This document shows positions 11,761 through 23,800 of a DNA stretch of 64,000 nucleotides, piece by piece. Position 1 is the first letter of the stretch; each line of letters begins with the position of its first letter. The stretch lies in assembly GCF_963675165.1 (NCBI RefSeq), contig NC_087387.1, positions 2,593,501-2,657,500 on the forward strand, written 5' to 3'. The stretch is from Halichondria panicea. Its lineage: Eukaryota; Porifera; Demospongiae; Suberitida; Halichondriidae. The position numbers were made by a program, and so were the translations under genes. The notes beneath the pieces are model-generated. The model was not told where the DNA came from, searched no databases, and saw only the letters and a list, made by a program, of their open reading frames with translations.

Positions 11761-12798
11761 GGGTGCATGGAAAAGAAGGAAACGGAAAACGGAAACGGAA
11801 GGCGGAAACGGAAAACGGAAACGGAAAACGGAAATATCTCAGCTATCTAAAGTTAACGACCATTACCATTCTGTATTTTTTGCAGTAGTGAAAGTTGATA
11901 GCAGAAGATGTATTTGTAGGGGGCCCCGGGGTGCTGTGGGGAAGTCTATCCATCTAGCTATGACATTCAAGGAGCAACTAGGTAAGGTAGCTTGAGACAA
12001 GGGGTGCTTTATGTTCTCTTCATTCTCATCAGTACAGTGCTTTTATGCTTTCATGTTCACTTCACTCTCATCAGTTTAATTACCATTCTGTGTATATATA
12101 AATCAATAAATAAACATGAGAGTGAACATGAAGCAAGTGAAGTAAAAACCGAAAACCGGACAAGTACAAGGCTACCATGCAGTACTGTTTAGATGGCTAG
12201 GTTCAGCCATTGCAGCTGTATCTTAGGGTCTTACTGTCCAACATAAATTACAATCTTGTGTAAGGTTCAGCCATCAAGTTGCCATGCAATGTTGCAGCAC
12301 AGTCCATGTTTTGCAAGGCCATTGCAAAACATGGACTGTGCTGCAAGATTGTATGGAGAAGTAAGACCCTTGCCAAGGGTCTTACTTCTCCATACAATCT
12401 TGCCTGACGTCATCTGTTACTTGCGAAAGCTGGATGTATTCAGTTCTCAGATTCTGGCCTCCTATTGCTTTTCCATGTACTCAACTTTCATATCAGTCAA
12501 ACTGACAGGTTCACTTCATTCACTCTGATCGACCAGGAGCGTAGGAAGCATGCTCTGGAGCACCCCTTTGTCTCAAGCTACCTTATCTTATTGCTCCTTG
12601 AAGCTCCTTGAAGCTAGATAGATTAGATAGGCTTCCTACAACTCAGCTCTCTACTATCCATATTCATATTCATGTCAAAAAACACAGAATGGTAATGGTC
12701 GTTAACTTTACACAGCTGAGATATTTCCGTTTTCTGTTTTCCGTTTCCGCTTTCCGCCTTCCGTTTCCGTTTTCCGTTTCCTTCTTTTCCATGCACCC
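11761..12798. mobile_element. Mutator-like (MULE-type) non-autonomous element, 1,038 bp, perfect 9-bp TSD
   Basis: The first 32 bases (GGGTGCATGGAAAAGAAGGA, then AACGGAAAACGG) are an exact inverted match to the last 32. The arms continue at high identity for more than 100 bp, including a GGAAAC/GGAAAA tandem section and the shared GGTCGTTAACTTT block. The inverted match resumes at about 11975-12007 and 12557-12589. The 9-bp target duplication GATCAAAGG is perfect (11752-11760 and 12799-12807). Long inverted ends with a 9-bp duplication are the hallmark of Mutator-like elements. There is no transposase, so movement would depend on an enzyme encoded elsewhere. Confidence 0.88.
12292..12402. repeat. 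Two consecutive perfect hairpins inside the MULE-type element
   Basis: Hairpin 1 has 25-bp arms (12292-12316 and 12322-12346) with a 5-nt loop. Hairpin 2 has 29-bp arms (12344-12372 and 12374-12402) with a 1-nt loop. Both are perfectly paired and they overlap by three bases. A partial copy of the hairpin 2 arm (GGGTCTTACT, then ACAATCTTG) lies upstream at 12227-12258. Confidence 0.9.
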
Positions 12799-12807
12799 GA
12801 TCAAAGG

Positions 12808-14100
12808 TCACTGGTAGGATCTTCCCTCAGGATTATATTGATACTATATACTTAAGTGAGTGAGGTGATAAAGTCCAGGGTATACTCACCGTAGTGTCGA
12901 CACTGAAGTTTTAACATCAACTGCATTGTTTAAATCGTCCCCAAGAGTAGTGGTTTAAGATAGTTAAGTCATTAAAGAAATCATCAAATAACTTCAATAT
13001 TAAAGACTACGTTACTGATCAGCGTGGTCACACCCGCTTCAGTTGCTCAGGTGAACATTTAATTGTATTGCAAGGTTATAGAACTTGATTCCCATGCACC
13101 ATCGACACCATGCTGTGTATATCAACCAAGACCCACTTCAGGGAGCACTTTCCACTGAAGTACATGTACTTACCACTTATAATTCTCTCCATGCATGCTA
13201 CAGATCACATTGCTCTGGTGCATGCATGTGTAAATCTAATTTACCACTCGGAGCCATACTATATAATTTGTACAGTGAGTCAGTCACATGTATATACAAT
13301 GTCAATACATCCTACTTTCTTCTTCGGCATGGAGTGACTTGTACCTTTTCTCAGCAATTTCGTAGTATAGATAACTCCAGATGTTTTGTGGGTAAATTTG
13401 TAGAGAATAATGAATCCCTTCTCTCGCACAGGAGAAAGCAACCGTTAAAAAAATTCCCATTCATATTGAGATTTGTAGCAGCATTTTCTATATGCAGAGC
13501 TACAACATTATTATAATATGGACCACTAGGTCGGGATAATTATTAAGAATAACAATCGTCTTACACTTACATTTTCTCTGCTATTGCACTCAAATTCTTT
13601 CTCGATAAAGACATCCTGGTAATGTCTTTATTAATTTTTGCACCAGCCCTTGCCGACTTTTTTGTTTTGATTTTCCCTCTAGTTTGCACACGACAATTTG
13701 GAATTCGTTAGACCAGTCGTGATGTCTTTTGTCACTAAGCCATGTCTTGACGAACTCCCATCAATACTCGAATAGAACAGTCTCCTTTAATTGCTTTAAT
13801 CGAGGAGCTGATATACAGCTATGCTAGATAGCGGTTTATCAGCACAGTTTGTAGTCTGTACAAAAAGCATAAATAATGAGACTGAAAACTAAGCTGCAGT
13901 TCTAGAAGTTTATACAGCACAAAACAAAGCTAAAAATAGCTGTCTACTATTCTAGACAAGTGTACACCTTAACACTTACACTGTTCTTGTTCTACCATGT
14001 TCAATCAAGTTCCTAACAGTAATTAGGCTTGCAATATTTGGGCCACTTCCATAGTCAAGAACCCTAAACTCACTTTCATCCAATGCTGAGAAAAATTCAT
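12808..14100. other. Intergenic, nothing recognised
   Basis: No exon, RNA gene or repeat can be supported. The 143-residue open frame at 13085-13516 has no domain and no splice or promoter support. Confidence 0.45.
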
Positions 14101-14117
14101 GAAGATACTTTCAAAGA

Positions 14118-14215
14118 TAGGCCATCAGCTTGGCCATAGACGGGCCGCGCCCATCTACAGCTTTGGCTTGTTGGAATGAATCGCGAGGCAAAGCAAACTG
14201 ATGTTACTCGAGGGT
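14118..14215. repeat. Fragment of the 6153-6715 MITE family
   Basis: The blocks TAGGCCATCAGCTTGGC, CAGCTTTGGCTTGTTG and ATGTTACTCGAGGGT match 6590-6682 in the same order. Confidence 0.6.
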
Positions 14216-14230
14216 TTCCCAGAGAATTAT

Positions 14231-15350
14231 AAGCTTGAGGGTATAAAGTACAAGTATAATTTTTTGAATGTACAGAAATGATAATAAAGCTGTACTGCAT
14301 GATAATTAGCTATGGCTGTTCAGTTTTTTCACTACCAGTTTCTATAGCATTTGCTGGGTTGATGGTAGGGTTCCCCAGTATCTTTTATTGTCTCTACGAG
14401 GAACACTAACCAATGATTTTAACTGTTCTGGGTCCATTGTCACAAGCATGAAAGCGTGTCTTCAACTTGTAGCATTTGTTAACTTTGTCCTCCTGACTTC
14501 TGTTTCTATCCTGCAGCCATGTTTCAAAATTGTTTACTTCAGTAGACTGCTGTGTCTCTTTGGGAACGATAGTGCACTGTAGCATTGCTGCAAGCTGTTC
14601 CTTGCAGCCGTACAGATCAGAAGAGAAGCTTGAGCTGGGGTGGGGGGGCTTGAGTGCAGAGAAAAGAGGAGGCTGGGCTCATTTGTTGCAGAGCGCTTCC
14701 TGCACAAGGTAGATTATGAAGTCACTAGTTCGTCCATTCGAATGTTGAAGCAAGGCCAATGCAAAGGTTTTTTAGCAGAGAAGCAGAAATCATCTAGCTT
14801 GTCAGAACAGGACATTTTGCTGTTTAATTATGGGACACTATAACACATAGCCTCGGATACCTCATGCCCATGTACTACGTATCTATAACTTATACCACAC
14901 TTACTTCACCACTAATTGATCTCATCTGTAGGATATATAGAATATTAGCATACAGCCCCAGGCATGCACAGTTTTTCAAGTTGTTTTTTAGTTTTTTCAT
15001 TTGTTCAAGAAAGTAAGCAAAGAGAAAAGAGTCATGCTTGACAGTACTAAGACGACGGCAGAAACACAGAAGGTGCTCTTCAACAAGATGGCTAAGCTTC
15101 CATGGGTCCATGGGCGCGGTTTAGATACATTTTATTCAAGAAGAGCTTGCAACTCTAGTAGGGGACGTTGAATGGTCAACGCTTGGACCAAGGAAACTCT
15201 TGAGCATCTGTAGGAGTCAACATGTTGCTCAACTAGCTCTTTGACGGCTGCAAAATCCGGCATAGTCTTGTTCTTTTTTGCAGTCTGCATCGTGGATTGA
15301 ATTGTTGCTAGGGGGAGGTCCTTTTATAGTGCTGCGGTCACGTGGTATAA
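14231..15350. other. Intergenic, nothing firm
   Basis: Short open frames (14388-14843, 14890-15111) show no recognisable content. The stretch GGGACACTATAACACATAG at 14833-14851 recurs at 15807-15825, which marks an interspersed repeat. Confidence 0.4.
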
Positions 15351-15355
15351 GTCAG

Positions 15356-15485
15356 ATATGCCACACCTACTTGGAGGATATTCACCCTATATATCCTCCG
15401 CTACCATGGTTACATACCCCTCGGAGTAACCACGATAGCAGAGGATATATGGGTGCATATCCTCCTCTTAGGTGTGGTATATCCT
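15356..15485. mobile_element. Hairpin MITE, about 130 bp
   Basis: GATATGCCACACCTACTTGG on the left pairs with CTCTTAGGTGTGGTATATCC on the right. The inner stem pairs ATATATCCTCCGCTACCATG with the GATAGCAGAGGATATATGGG side. Nearly the whole element folds back on itself. Confidence 0.75.
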
Positions 15486-16640
15486 ATACTTAGACACTAG
15501 TAGTACATGGGAAGTACTTGGGAAGTACACGGGAAAAGTGCTTCAGAGCAGGTATACTATGGGACTTAGTATACCTGCAAATTTACTTAGTATACCTAGT
15601 GTTGTCAAGTAATTGTATTGTAGTCAAGCGGTTTGCGCATGCGCACTAGTATCTAAATGAGTTAGACAGTATTTTGGAGGTGTCTATGGGATTTAGAAGC
15701 CCAAAGGCACTGATTTAGTATCCCGAGCGTAGCGAGGGTACTAAAGTGGCTGAGGAATAGTGTGGTTATAGTGTCCCTCATCCCTCGGGCAAAGCCTTCG
15801 TGATATGGGACACTATAACACATAGATACCTCATGCCCATGTATTATCTATAACATATGCTCGATACAGAGGGATTGGACAGGAATATGAATTTTGCTGA
15901 GTCTGAGAATAGGCTGAGTTGAATGCTTTCCTTCACCCACCTATACGAGTAAGGGCATGCATGCATGCATGTGCTGTGATTTGAATCGTAAAAAATAAAA
16001 CCTGAAAAATACGGGTTTTGTATAGAATGGCAGGGGCAGATCCAGGCGAGAGGAATACAGGCCTTATCCCCCTGGCCTCCTTAATGCCAAATTCTATCAT
16101 AATATAATCTACCAGTTATGCTATAGCTATAGCTATATACTTACGAAACGTGATCCCTCTCTCTATTTTTAGCACACAATAAAGAATCATGTGCAAGTGG
16201 CCATTACTATGTTTATACTTGATGTTACTAGTGGACGACATGCATGGGAAGAAGTAGTCTGTATGTTAATTTTTACTTGTTTACACTGCATGTGTCTATT
16301 TTGTACTTTGGTTTACACTGAGGAATACTGTGGGAATAATAAGCAACTTAAAAAAGAACAGTGATATATATATATATGTGACAGGGCTTGTTTTGAGCAT
16401 AATCGAGGCAAGCTATATATATATATAGTATTAAAATTGGTAGTTGTCACGCATATCTAATATACTGGTTCTATTCCTACCATTAAACGCGACGCAGCGC
16501 AGATTATTGTATGTTCAGATGCATGCATATATAGCTATATTTAATATAATTATATTCTCCATAGCTGCTAAAACTAATTGTTAAAGTCACTATACCCTTC
16601 TCTACAAATCAAACTGCTCATATTCATTGTTGCCATGCAC
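15486..16640. other. Intergenic with repeat fragments
   Basis: 15683-15830 carries ATTTAGAAGCCCAAAGG and TATCCCGAGCGTAGCGAGGG, shared with the MITE at 48085-48205. Short (TA)n runs lie at 16365-16376 and 16414-16427. No gene is seen. Confidence 0.45.
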
Positions 16641-16644
16641 TTTC

Positions 16645-18010
16645 TTATTTCTTGAAACTGCAGATACCTTTGACCCAGGTTTCAAGTACTGGTATGTGTT
16701 GTATACCAACCGGGTTAAACTTGCCTCTGGTTATCGGGTCTTCAGCGAGAATCACATAGTCGGCTTCCTCCACTGCCATGCAGGCTGCATTATTGGTAAC
16801 AATTTTGAGCGCCTGCTCAGGAGTAGTGACCTTTTAACTTTCATTCAGGACATTTTGTGCAGGATTTTTTCCCATGATCCTCGTAATGCCCTGCTCCATC
16901 ATGCGTAGAGGACCCAAGGATGTCATGGAGCAATCAGTGTAGAAAGTAATGCACATCTCCTTCTGCAGAGCAGATTGGTAGACACCAAAGATATTGGATT
17001 TCTCCTTAAAAATGGCATTCTTAAAATGTGTAGCCCCAAATTCTAACATGGTCAATCAAAAAGCTAGGAGGATCACTCATGCACTCCAATATTTCTTTGT
17101 CCACAAGAGAACAATGTTCAATGCAATGCCTTTTCGATGTTCCACTTTCTCCTTTGAAAGCGATCTTGAAGGTATCCAGAGGTGAGTTTGATGGCCTTGT
17201 CAGAGATCAGCTTCACAGTTTCCTGGTAGGTGTTTTTGGATTGTTCGGTCAGGGGCTTATACTCTGGGAGACTTAATTTCTGCAGCATGCATGCAGCAAG
17301 AGATTCAATCGCCTTGGCGTACCCCCCCCCCCCCGCCTAATCTTTTTAGGGTGATTTTTCAGGTACCTATATATATAATAATTATATCAATGACATCGAT
17401 AGTGTTGTCTGTAGAGGCAGCGTCGTAAATTAAAGTGCATGGCTGCTCGCGACAAAGCAGTATCAACATAGCTGTCCAGGTTGTCAAAAATGCTCGTGAT
17501 CTCAAATTGGAATTCTGGAATAGCTTTCAAAGCAGGAAGCATTTCATAAAGCTCTTGAAACCCTCCAGCTTTATTGACGTACTCGAAATACTCAACAAAA
17601 GTAGGGTAAGTTTCTCTTATGTCGGGGTTGGCATCATATATCAGCTGTATGGCTGGAGTGTTGACGTAACTAGTGTGACTAGAAGCAGCAATCATGTATA
17701 CGGGAATGTCTGGTTCCATGGTATCCACAATATCGGGTTCAAAAGTGATCAGCTTGTTCAAGCCATTTGGACGAGTAGTTGTCACGTTGAATGGCATGAG
17801 AGATGGACCAGTGGCAAGAATCCATGCTCCTAGTTTTCGCCAAGTCACCATTGGATTCTAGAACAGATTTTGCATTTGCTTTCTTAAGCCAATCTACATT
17901 GTAGTTTGATTGCATATCTTGACCATCGAAAGGACCAAAGTCATTCCAAGCCATTGTGATTACAGTGGATACTATGTGAACGTGCGGTTCGATTATTCCA
18001 GGTATAAGTG
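16645..18010 (-). pseudogene. Decayed copy of the metal-dependent amidohydrolase
   Basis: The minus strand is collinear with the gene at 45951-47770 from the metal-binding stretch (IEPHVH near 17985) to the stop codon (16645-16647). The segment 17466-17855 is still well preserved, with YVNTPAIQLIYDANPDI. Damage is plain. The N-terminal ~90 codons are missing, there are frameshifts near 17850 and 17440, and a poly-C run sits at 17321-17335. The part between the GLTGYQSD-equivalent region and NGDMAIK is deleted, with the join near 17205. The site where the 46.7-kb copy is frameshifted is intact here (codons for SYVDT). It is a dead paralogue, probably from local duplication. Confidence 0.88.
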
Positions 18011-18593
18011 CATACTTCCTTGAAAACAAAGAGGATATAAGGGAGCGAGGGTATTAGGTATTTAATATTGGATCATGAAATCATTAATTAAATCACGTCA
18101 TATTACCTTCGGGTATTATCCATTACAATGAATATCAATGTTCTGGCTCATGTGGTTCTTTTGACATTATACATAATGCAAAAATGTCGTCAAATCAATG
18201 AGATGATAACAGATCATGAGCTATATAATTATGCTGAGCATGAGGGAGCTGGACAGGAAACTAAAGTCTAACTTGCAGTGGCCTTATAGGAGAAGTTAGA
18301 ATCTCGTCTAGACTATAATATTATAGAGAGACTGATCCTGAATCAGGTATACAGATTGCATCTTCCTAGGGTGCAATCATGTAGAGGTAGAGACTTGTCT
18401 ATCATACAGACTTCAATTCACAAGGTCTAGCACGCATGCGCATACCTTTGACCGATAGCCTCGAATCAAAGCAAACCAGGCCCCCAGAAAATAAGCCCCT
18501 CCCTGTGACAATGTTTGAAAAAGGGTCGACAGAGCTTATAATTTTATCTTTCTGAAGGAGGCCAGTCACCGCCAGTTTAGTCTGCCGCGCGCT

Positions 18594-20049
18594 ATGAGTG
18601 AGTTAGAAACAGAAGCTCTTAAACGAAAGGAGAGATTAAAGTTACTCAAGAGTAAGAGAGCTATCGATCAAGAGGTATGATGTGGATATTCCAATTGTAG
18701 CCCATCACACACTATCTACCTTCAGAACACTTCAGCAGAACAAGGAAAGCAGCCAGAGAAACCAAAACTCAAGTTTAGAAGCTATAACCCACAAACTGAG
18801 AGTTTGAAAGAGACCAAACTACCAAAAGCTAAACCAAATGCTGGTAAAAATTGATGATATAATTATAAAATGCCTCCGTTTAATATTGCATTGGCTTGTG
18901 AAGAAATGGAATCGAAGAAATTTGTATGTGAATGACGCGACGCTTTGACGCTCTCCCCTTCTTGCAACAAGCTGAACTCTGCGGTTAGATGCGTGGCCAA
19001 TATTAACACAGTACAAATCCCAGATAATTAGAAACCAGTGTCCTCCCTTCTTTGGGTGGACGGGCCACGCCCATCTAGATCCATACTTACAGTCTATAAA
19101 TTAATGCACACTACCGTCTAATTACAGCGCCACAATAATTGATTATGATTTTCCAGTGGCTCACAAATAGGAGTATTTGGCGCTTAGCGATAGAACGTAA
19201 AATAATAGCTGTTCTACGAGGCTATAATAGGTCAATTGCATGTATACCCTCGACTTCAGGCCGCATTCTAATTACCTAGGTCAGCAAAAATAATTATAGA
19301 TTGTACTTGGCATAGGATGGTGCTGTGATTAGAAGGGCGGTACCATGCAAAAGTCAATCAACGTTGTATTTTATTGAGATTCTACTTTATCACAGTTGAA
19401 CCGGAAATACAAGATGTTCTAAAATCGGCTAAAGACAATGATATTGGAGATGTGGTGAGTATTATACGTTCGTCACTTTTACTATATATACATGTATGCA
19501 GTAAAGGCTAAGTGAGTGTCTGTGCTTCATGTCCATTTGCTACTACCTGTAAATGTTATTTGTAGAATCTAGCCAATCTGGCTCCTCGGAAAGTGGACTG
19601 GGATCTGAAGAGAGACATTGCCAAGAAACTTGATAAACTGGAGCGGAGGACGCAGAAGGCAATTGTGGAAATAGTTCGTAAGTCTCCTTTTCCATGCAGA
19701 TCTGCAATGTCTGTTTGCATGCGATTGCCTTAATTGAGTTTCCTGTAAATGTTCAACTCTATAATTATTATGTGTACATTATTATATACATGACTGTATA
19801 GTGAGTGATATAGTGGACATATAATTATTCAGCCAGTTACTTTTTACTGTAGCGATGTCCGTTGGGCAGTGTACATGTATAGAATGTTCATATCAGTGCA
19901 ATGCATAATCTTTCAATTTCTGTTCATGTTATCATCAAACCACACAACTCACAGAGTCACGACTGGCTGGTCCAAAGGAGGGTGAAATTGATCTGGCAGC
20001 AGCGGTGGCTATAGCTGGCAAAGAACAGACAGAGTACGACTCAGACTAG
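18594..20049 (+). CDS. CCDC12: CCDC12, spliceosome-associated coiled-coil protein
   Basis: Five exons (18594-18674, 18726-18843, 19396-19454, 19566-19677, 19955-20049) join in frame into 154 residues; human CCDC12 has 166. All introns are GT-AG. It opens with the family's basic N-terminal helix (LETEALKRKERLKLLKSKR), has the KLKFRSYNP segment in exon 2, and carries the diagnostic NLANLAPRKVDWDLKRDIAK block followed by KLDKLERRTQKAI in exon 4. It ends in an acidic EYDSD tail. CCDC12 (fission yeast Cwf18) is a small nuclear protein found in spliceosomal B/activated complexes. It is convergent with TTC21B, their stop codons being about 810 bp apart. Identification is by recognition of the family, not by a search. 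Confidence 0.93.
19020..19230. repeat. Interspersed repeat fragment in CCDC12 intron 2
   Basis: GGGCCACGCCCATCTA and GGCGCTTAGCGATAGAACGT recur in part at 14141-14156, 20330-20345 and 43858-43880 (inverted). The boundaries are unclear. Confidence 0.4.
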
Positions 20050-20861
20050 AGCCATGTAATAGATAGGTACCCCTCTTTCCATCATGCAGCTCTCTAACTT
20101 CAATTTTCTGTTTTCAAATCAACGTACTGAAGCTTTGACTCTACAGTAACATGTATGTGTACAGCTATTATAGTTCTTGATATCAGAGATACATGTAACC
20201 ATTGGTACAGAAACATAGATAAGTGGACCGTTGATAATGTATACCGTCTTTTCATTATTATTGCCAAATTTTGATTTTTCAGTGGCGCAATAAATCCATT
20301 CAGTTTGGCACTAACTATTGGATTCGAGTGGCGCTTAGCGTTATAATATATGTACATACCTATATATAGCTAGAGCATAATATTATAGCCCTTTCCACGT
20401 ATACGAGCTAGGCTGTTTTACTAATAACTACAGAAAAATCTAGCTTTGTGAATGATCGAGCCAAATCAACAGACCCTTGTGCGATCTAACTATTGTGTTC
20501 TGGCAATTAGTAATACCAGTAGTACAGTGGAACCTCTGTTAACAACCATGCACCTCCGAATAAAGGCCAGCTGCTATATAACGGCCAGGCATCCAAGGTT
20601 CCAAATGAACAGTTTGTGTACAAAACAACCTCTCAACAAAGGCCACCTCTGTATAAAGGCCAAAACATTGTTCCCCAAAGTGGCCTTATAATTTCTTCAG
20701 GGGCTGGTGCATGCTAGTAAGAGGGCACTGCAATAATTCAATTACAATTGAATCTGTAACTCAATTTCAGCACATAGATATTATAGTGAGTTACAATTAA
20801 CGGCTAAATACGTAATAATTATGACATCGTAATCGTTCCTACATAATTACTGTAGCTTGTT
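20050..20861. other. Region between convergent CCDC12 and TTC21B, with a repeat
   Basis: 20525-20690 holds the AGTGGAACCTCTGTTAACAA repeat with tandem GGCCACCTCTGTATAAAGGC units, seen elsewhere at about 9345 and 60111. A possible AATAAA for CCDC12 lies at 20289-20294. No gene is seen. Confidence 0.5.
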
Positions 20862-23800
20862 CTATGGTCTAAGTGATTGCCTTGCTTTTTCCAATATTTC
20901 TTTCTTTATCTTGGGGTAATCCGGATATTTCTCGAGTACTTTCTGACACACCCCAATGGCATCCACAAACCTTTTAGCTTTGAGATAGTTGAACCCAAGT
21001 CTGAAACCTGCATGCATGTGAGCACAGATCATGTCACATAATAATTTGCCAAATCAAAGAAGAATGTGTAAAGGTAATTATGCATGACTTTGTACGTACC
21101 AGAAGAAAAATAAGTAAGCTAATTAGCATTGAATGATTCGAGTGTATAATACAGTACACTCTCGTTAATCCGGCCACCTTTGGGACAGTGCAGCTTGACC
21201 AGATTTCAGAAATAGCCGCGGCTAAAAAAACGATCCTACCTCGAATCTAATAGCGGTTCTGTCTCGAGGATAATGAATCATTATGCTCTCTATTAATTAA
21301 CAATTTATCTGCCAAATCACACCCAAAACGTCATAACCGACTGTATTTAACATATAAAATTTAGTTTGGGGCAACCAGTACTGGCGGATATATGGAATAG
21401 CAAGTGGCCGTAATCAATCTACTGAACTCACCAACATTAGGGTCAGAGAAGTTGCAGTACTTCCAGGCATACTCGTAGTAGTCGGCAGCGTCTTTGTAGG
21501 ACGAATCTTTCTCTGAAATGTAGCCACGATACTCCCACGCCTTGGAGCTTGACTGTAGAATGCACACATAATTCAATTTTTGAATTTTAAGAAAAAGTCA
21601 CTTCGATGTCTACGCTAAAGTAACCACAACACCAATTTAATTAGTACATTGTAAGACAGCTGTTACATGCTCAGTGTGGCAACAATGTTTTCATGTACAT
21701 GCATGTACGTATATACATGTTTACATACACCTACATGTACCTGCAGCATATATCTTTTTGATTTTCATAATACCAATTTACATGTACTAAGCCCTACAAA
21801 TACCATCCAACAATGATTTGTATCTGTACCCTGCCTGGCCTTAGCTGACAGTTGGATGGTTTCTAAAAGTGTGAGATGCTTAATAACAATACCGTACGTA
21901 TAGCGAGTAATTTTCATGGGGTAAATTTATTTCATTCAAAAACGGTGATTTTCACGAGTAAAATTTCTTTTGATTTCATTGCTTGATTTCATTGCCTGCA
22001 CTGCATTGCATGCGTTCTAGTAAACCATGCCCACGCCTACGTTATCGTGGGGGTGTAGGTCAGGTTGCCCACGAAAATAACGAATATTTTACCCCCTGAA
22101 AATGACCCGCTATACGGTACTCAGAACCCACTATTCATCTAGTTTGGAGGGGAAGGAATGTGGTGGGCGCACAATAGCATGGCGGAAAATTTTCATTTCT
22201 GAAATAGATTGCTTAGATGTACAAAATAATTGTATATATACGAACCCCCAGTGTCATACTTTTAAGTAATAAAGCTTGGAGAGGAGCTGAGCATTTTGGA
22301 AGGGAAGCTTCCCGTGCCCCCCCCCCCCCCCCACTAGATGAAACCCGGCCTGTTAATATAAAGTCTCTGGTGTCATTCTAGTTTGTATCATAATAACTAA
22401 GTTCAAGACTCACCTTGTTGTACCTGATGCACTTTTTGAGCTGTTCTATAGCTACATCAAGTTTGTTGTTCTGGACAAAGATGTCCGCTAGTAGGATCCA
22501 GCATTTCTCAAATTCCTCAGCTTCTTCAGAGGTCCAGGTCATCTTGGAGACCCTTTTCAGTTGGTTTCTGGCCCGGGGTGTCTGCTTGAGGATCATGTGA
22601 GCTGTCGCTATGCCAAGCAGTACAGGCACACTGTCTCGCTGTGGGTAAAAGAGAGTTGATGTTTGCACTGTTCATGTACGTAGGCATTCTTCAACACACT
22701 TACTGTACTATATTGCAATACATGATCTCAATCATGTACTGTACTACATGCATTCAAATTCAAATGCAAATTGAGTTCAAAAGATGAAACCCTGCATGTA
22801 CATGTAAGGAGCTGACCATGACTATTTACAGACCTATACATGTATATACATGTAGTGTACGGTGTAACTTTCAAATTCACTGATCAATGCATGTTTATGC
22901 ACACACCTCCGCTGCAGCCATTTCCATAAATCTCTCGAGAGCCCTCTCAGCGTTTTGTTTGGTCTTGGTGGCCAGGAGTGTGTAGTTCTCTAGTACCAGG
23001 ACTCTAGTCTCAGACTTGGGGGACTTGGGATGCACCTCTTTTAGTAACTTCTCAGCTGTCTTCACGGCCATCTGGTGGTCCTCTTCGTTAGAACTGTATG
23101 ATAAAAGAATTGTTGGGATATCAGTAGGGTCTTAGAAGCTACCTCATTACAGTAGAGGTAAACGTGGTAGCTAACATTGCACAGTATATGAGACAAAAAG
23201 TCTTGGCTGTAAAAATGCATGCATTTGCATGATATTTAACGCTTGGGCATGCACACAAACAATTTACAAAACTGTAGCTGCATGGATAAAGCTACATGTA
23301 CGTGTATACATACATGCATGTACATGTATGTGCTTGTGAATACAGTGTACAACATCATAGATCAAGAGCCCCCACGCAACTGATAGTAGAGTCCAACAGC
23401 CTTCTTTACTCATTGCCTCACCATAATACACAACATATATACTCTTCTGAACTTTGCTACAAAACTGCTACCATTTGAATAGTGCCAAAAAATGCATTTG
23501 TGTTTATGATTCAAAGTGTGTATGCACACACCCTGAGCTGACTCCCTCCACAGACTTGAAGGTCTCTCCTCCAAGCATCTCATTCTCCGGGTTGAGGCAT
23601 ATCTCCACCATTGAAAACAGGGCCGTCTCCCCCCACTCACTGTCCTTACGCGCCTGGTTGAAGCAGTGTAGGGCTTCGTTCATGGAGTGCTGGTACCTGC
23701 ATAGGCAGTAGATAGGGTACAAGTCATGTGCCAACCTGCCGTATACACACAACAATGTGTCAAGGGGATTGTTATGATTGATGTACTGACAGGAAATAAT

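Noticed and set aside
13085..13516. 143-residue open frame
   Set aside because: No recognisable family, and frames overlap without splice logic; probably chance.
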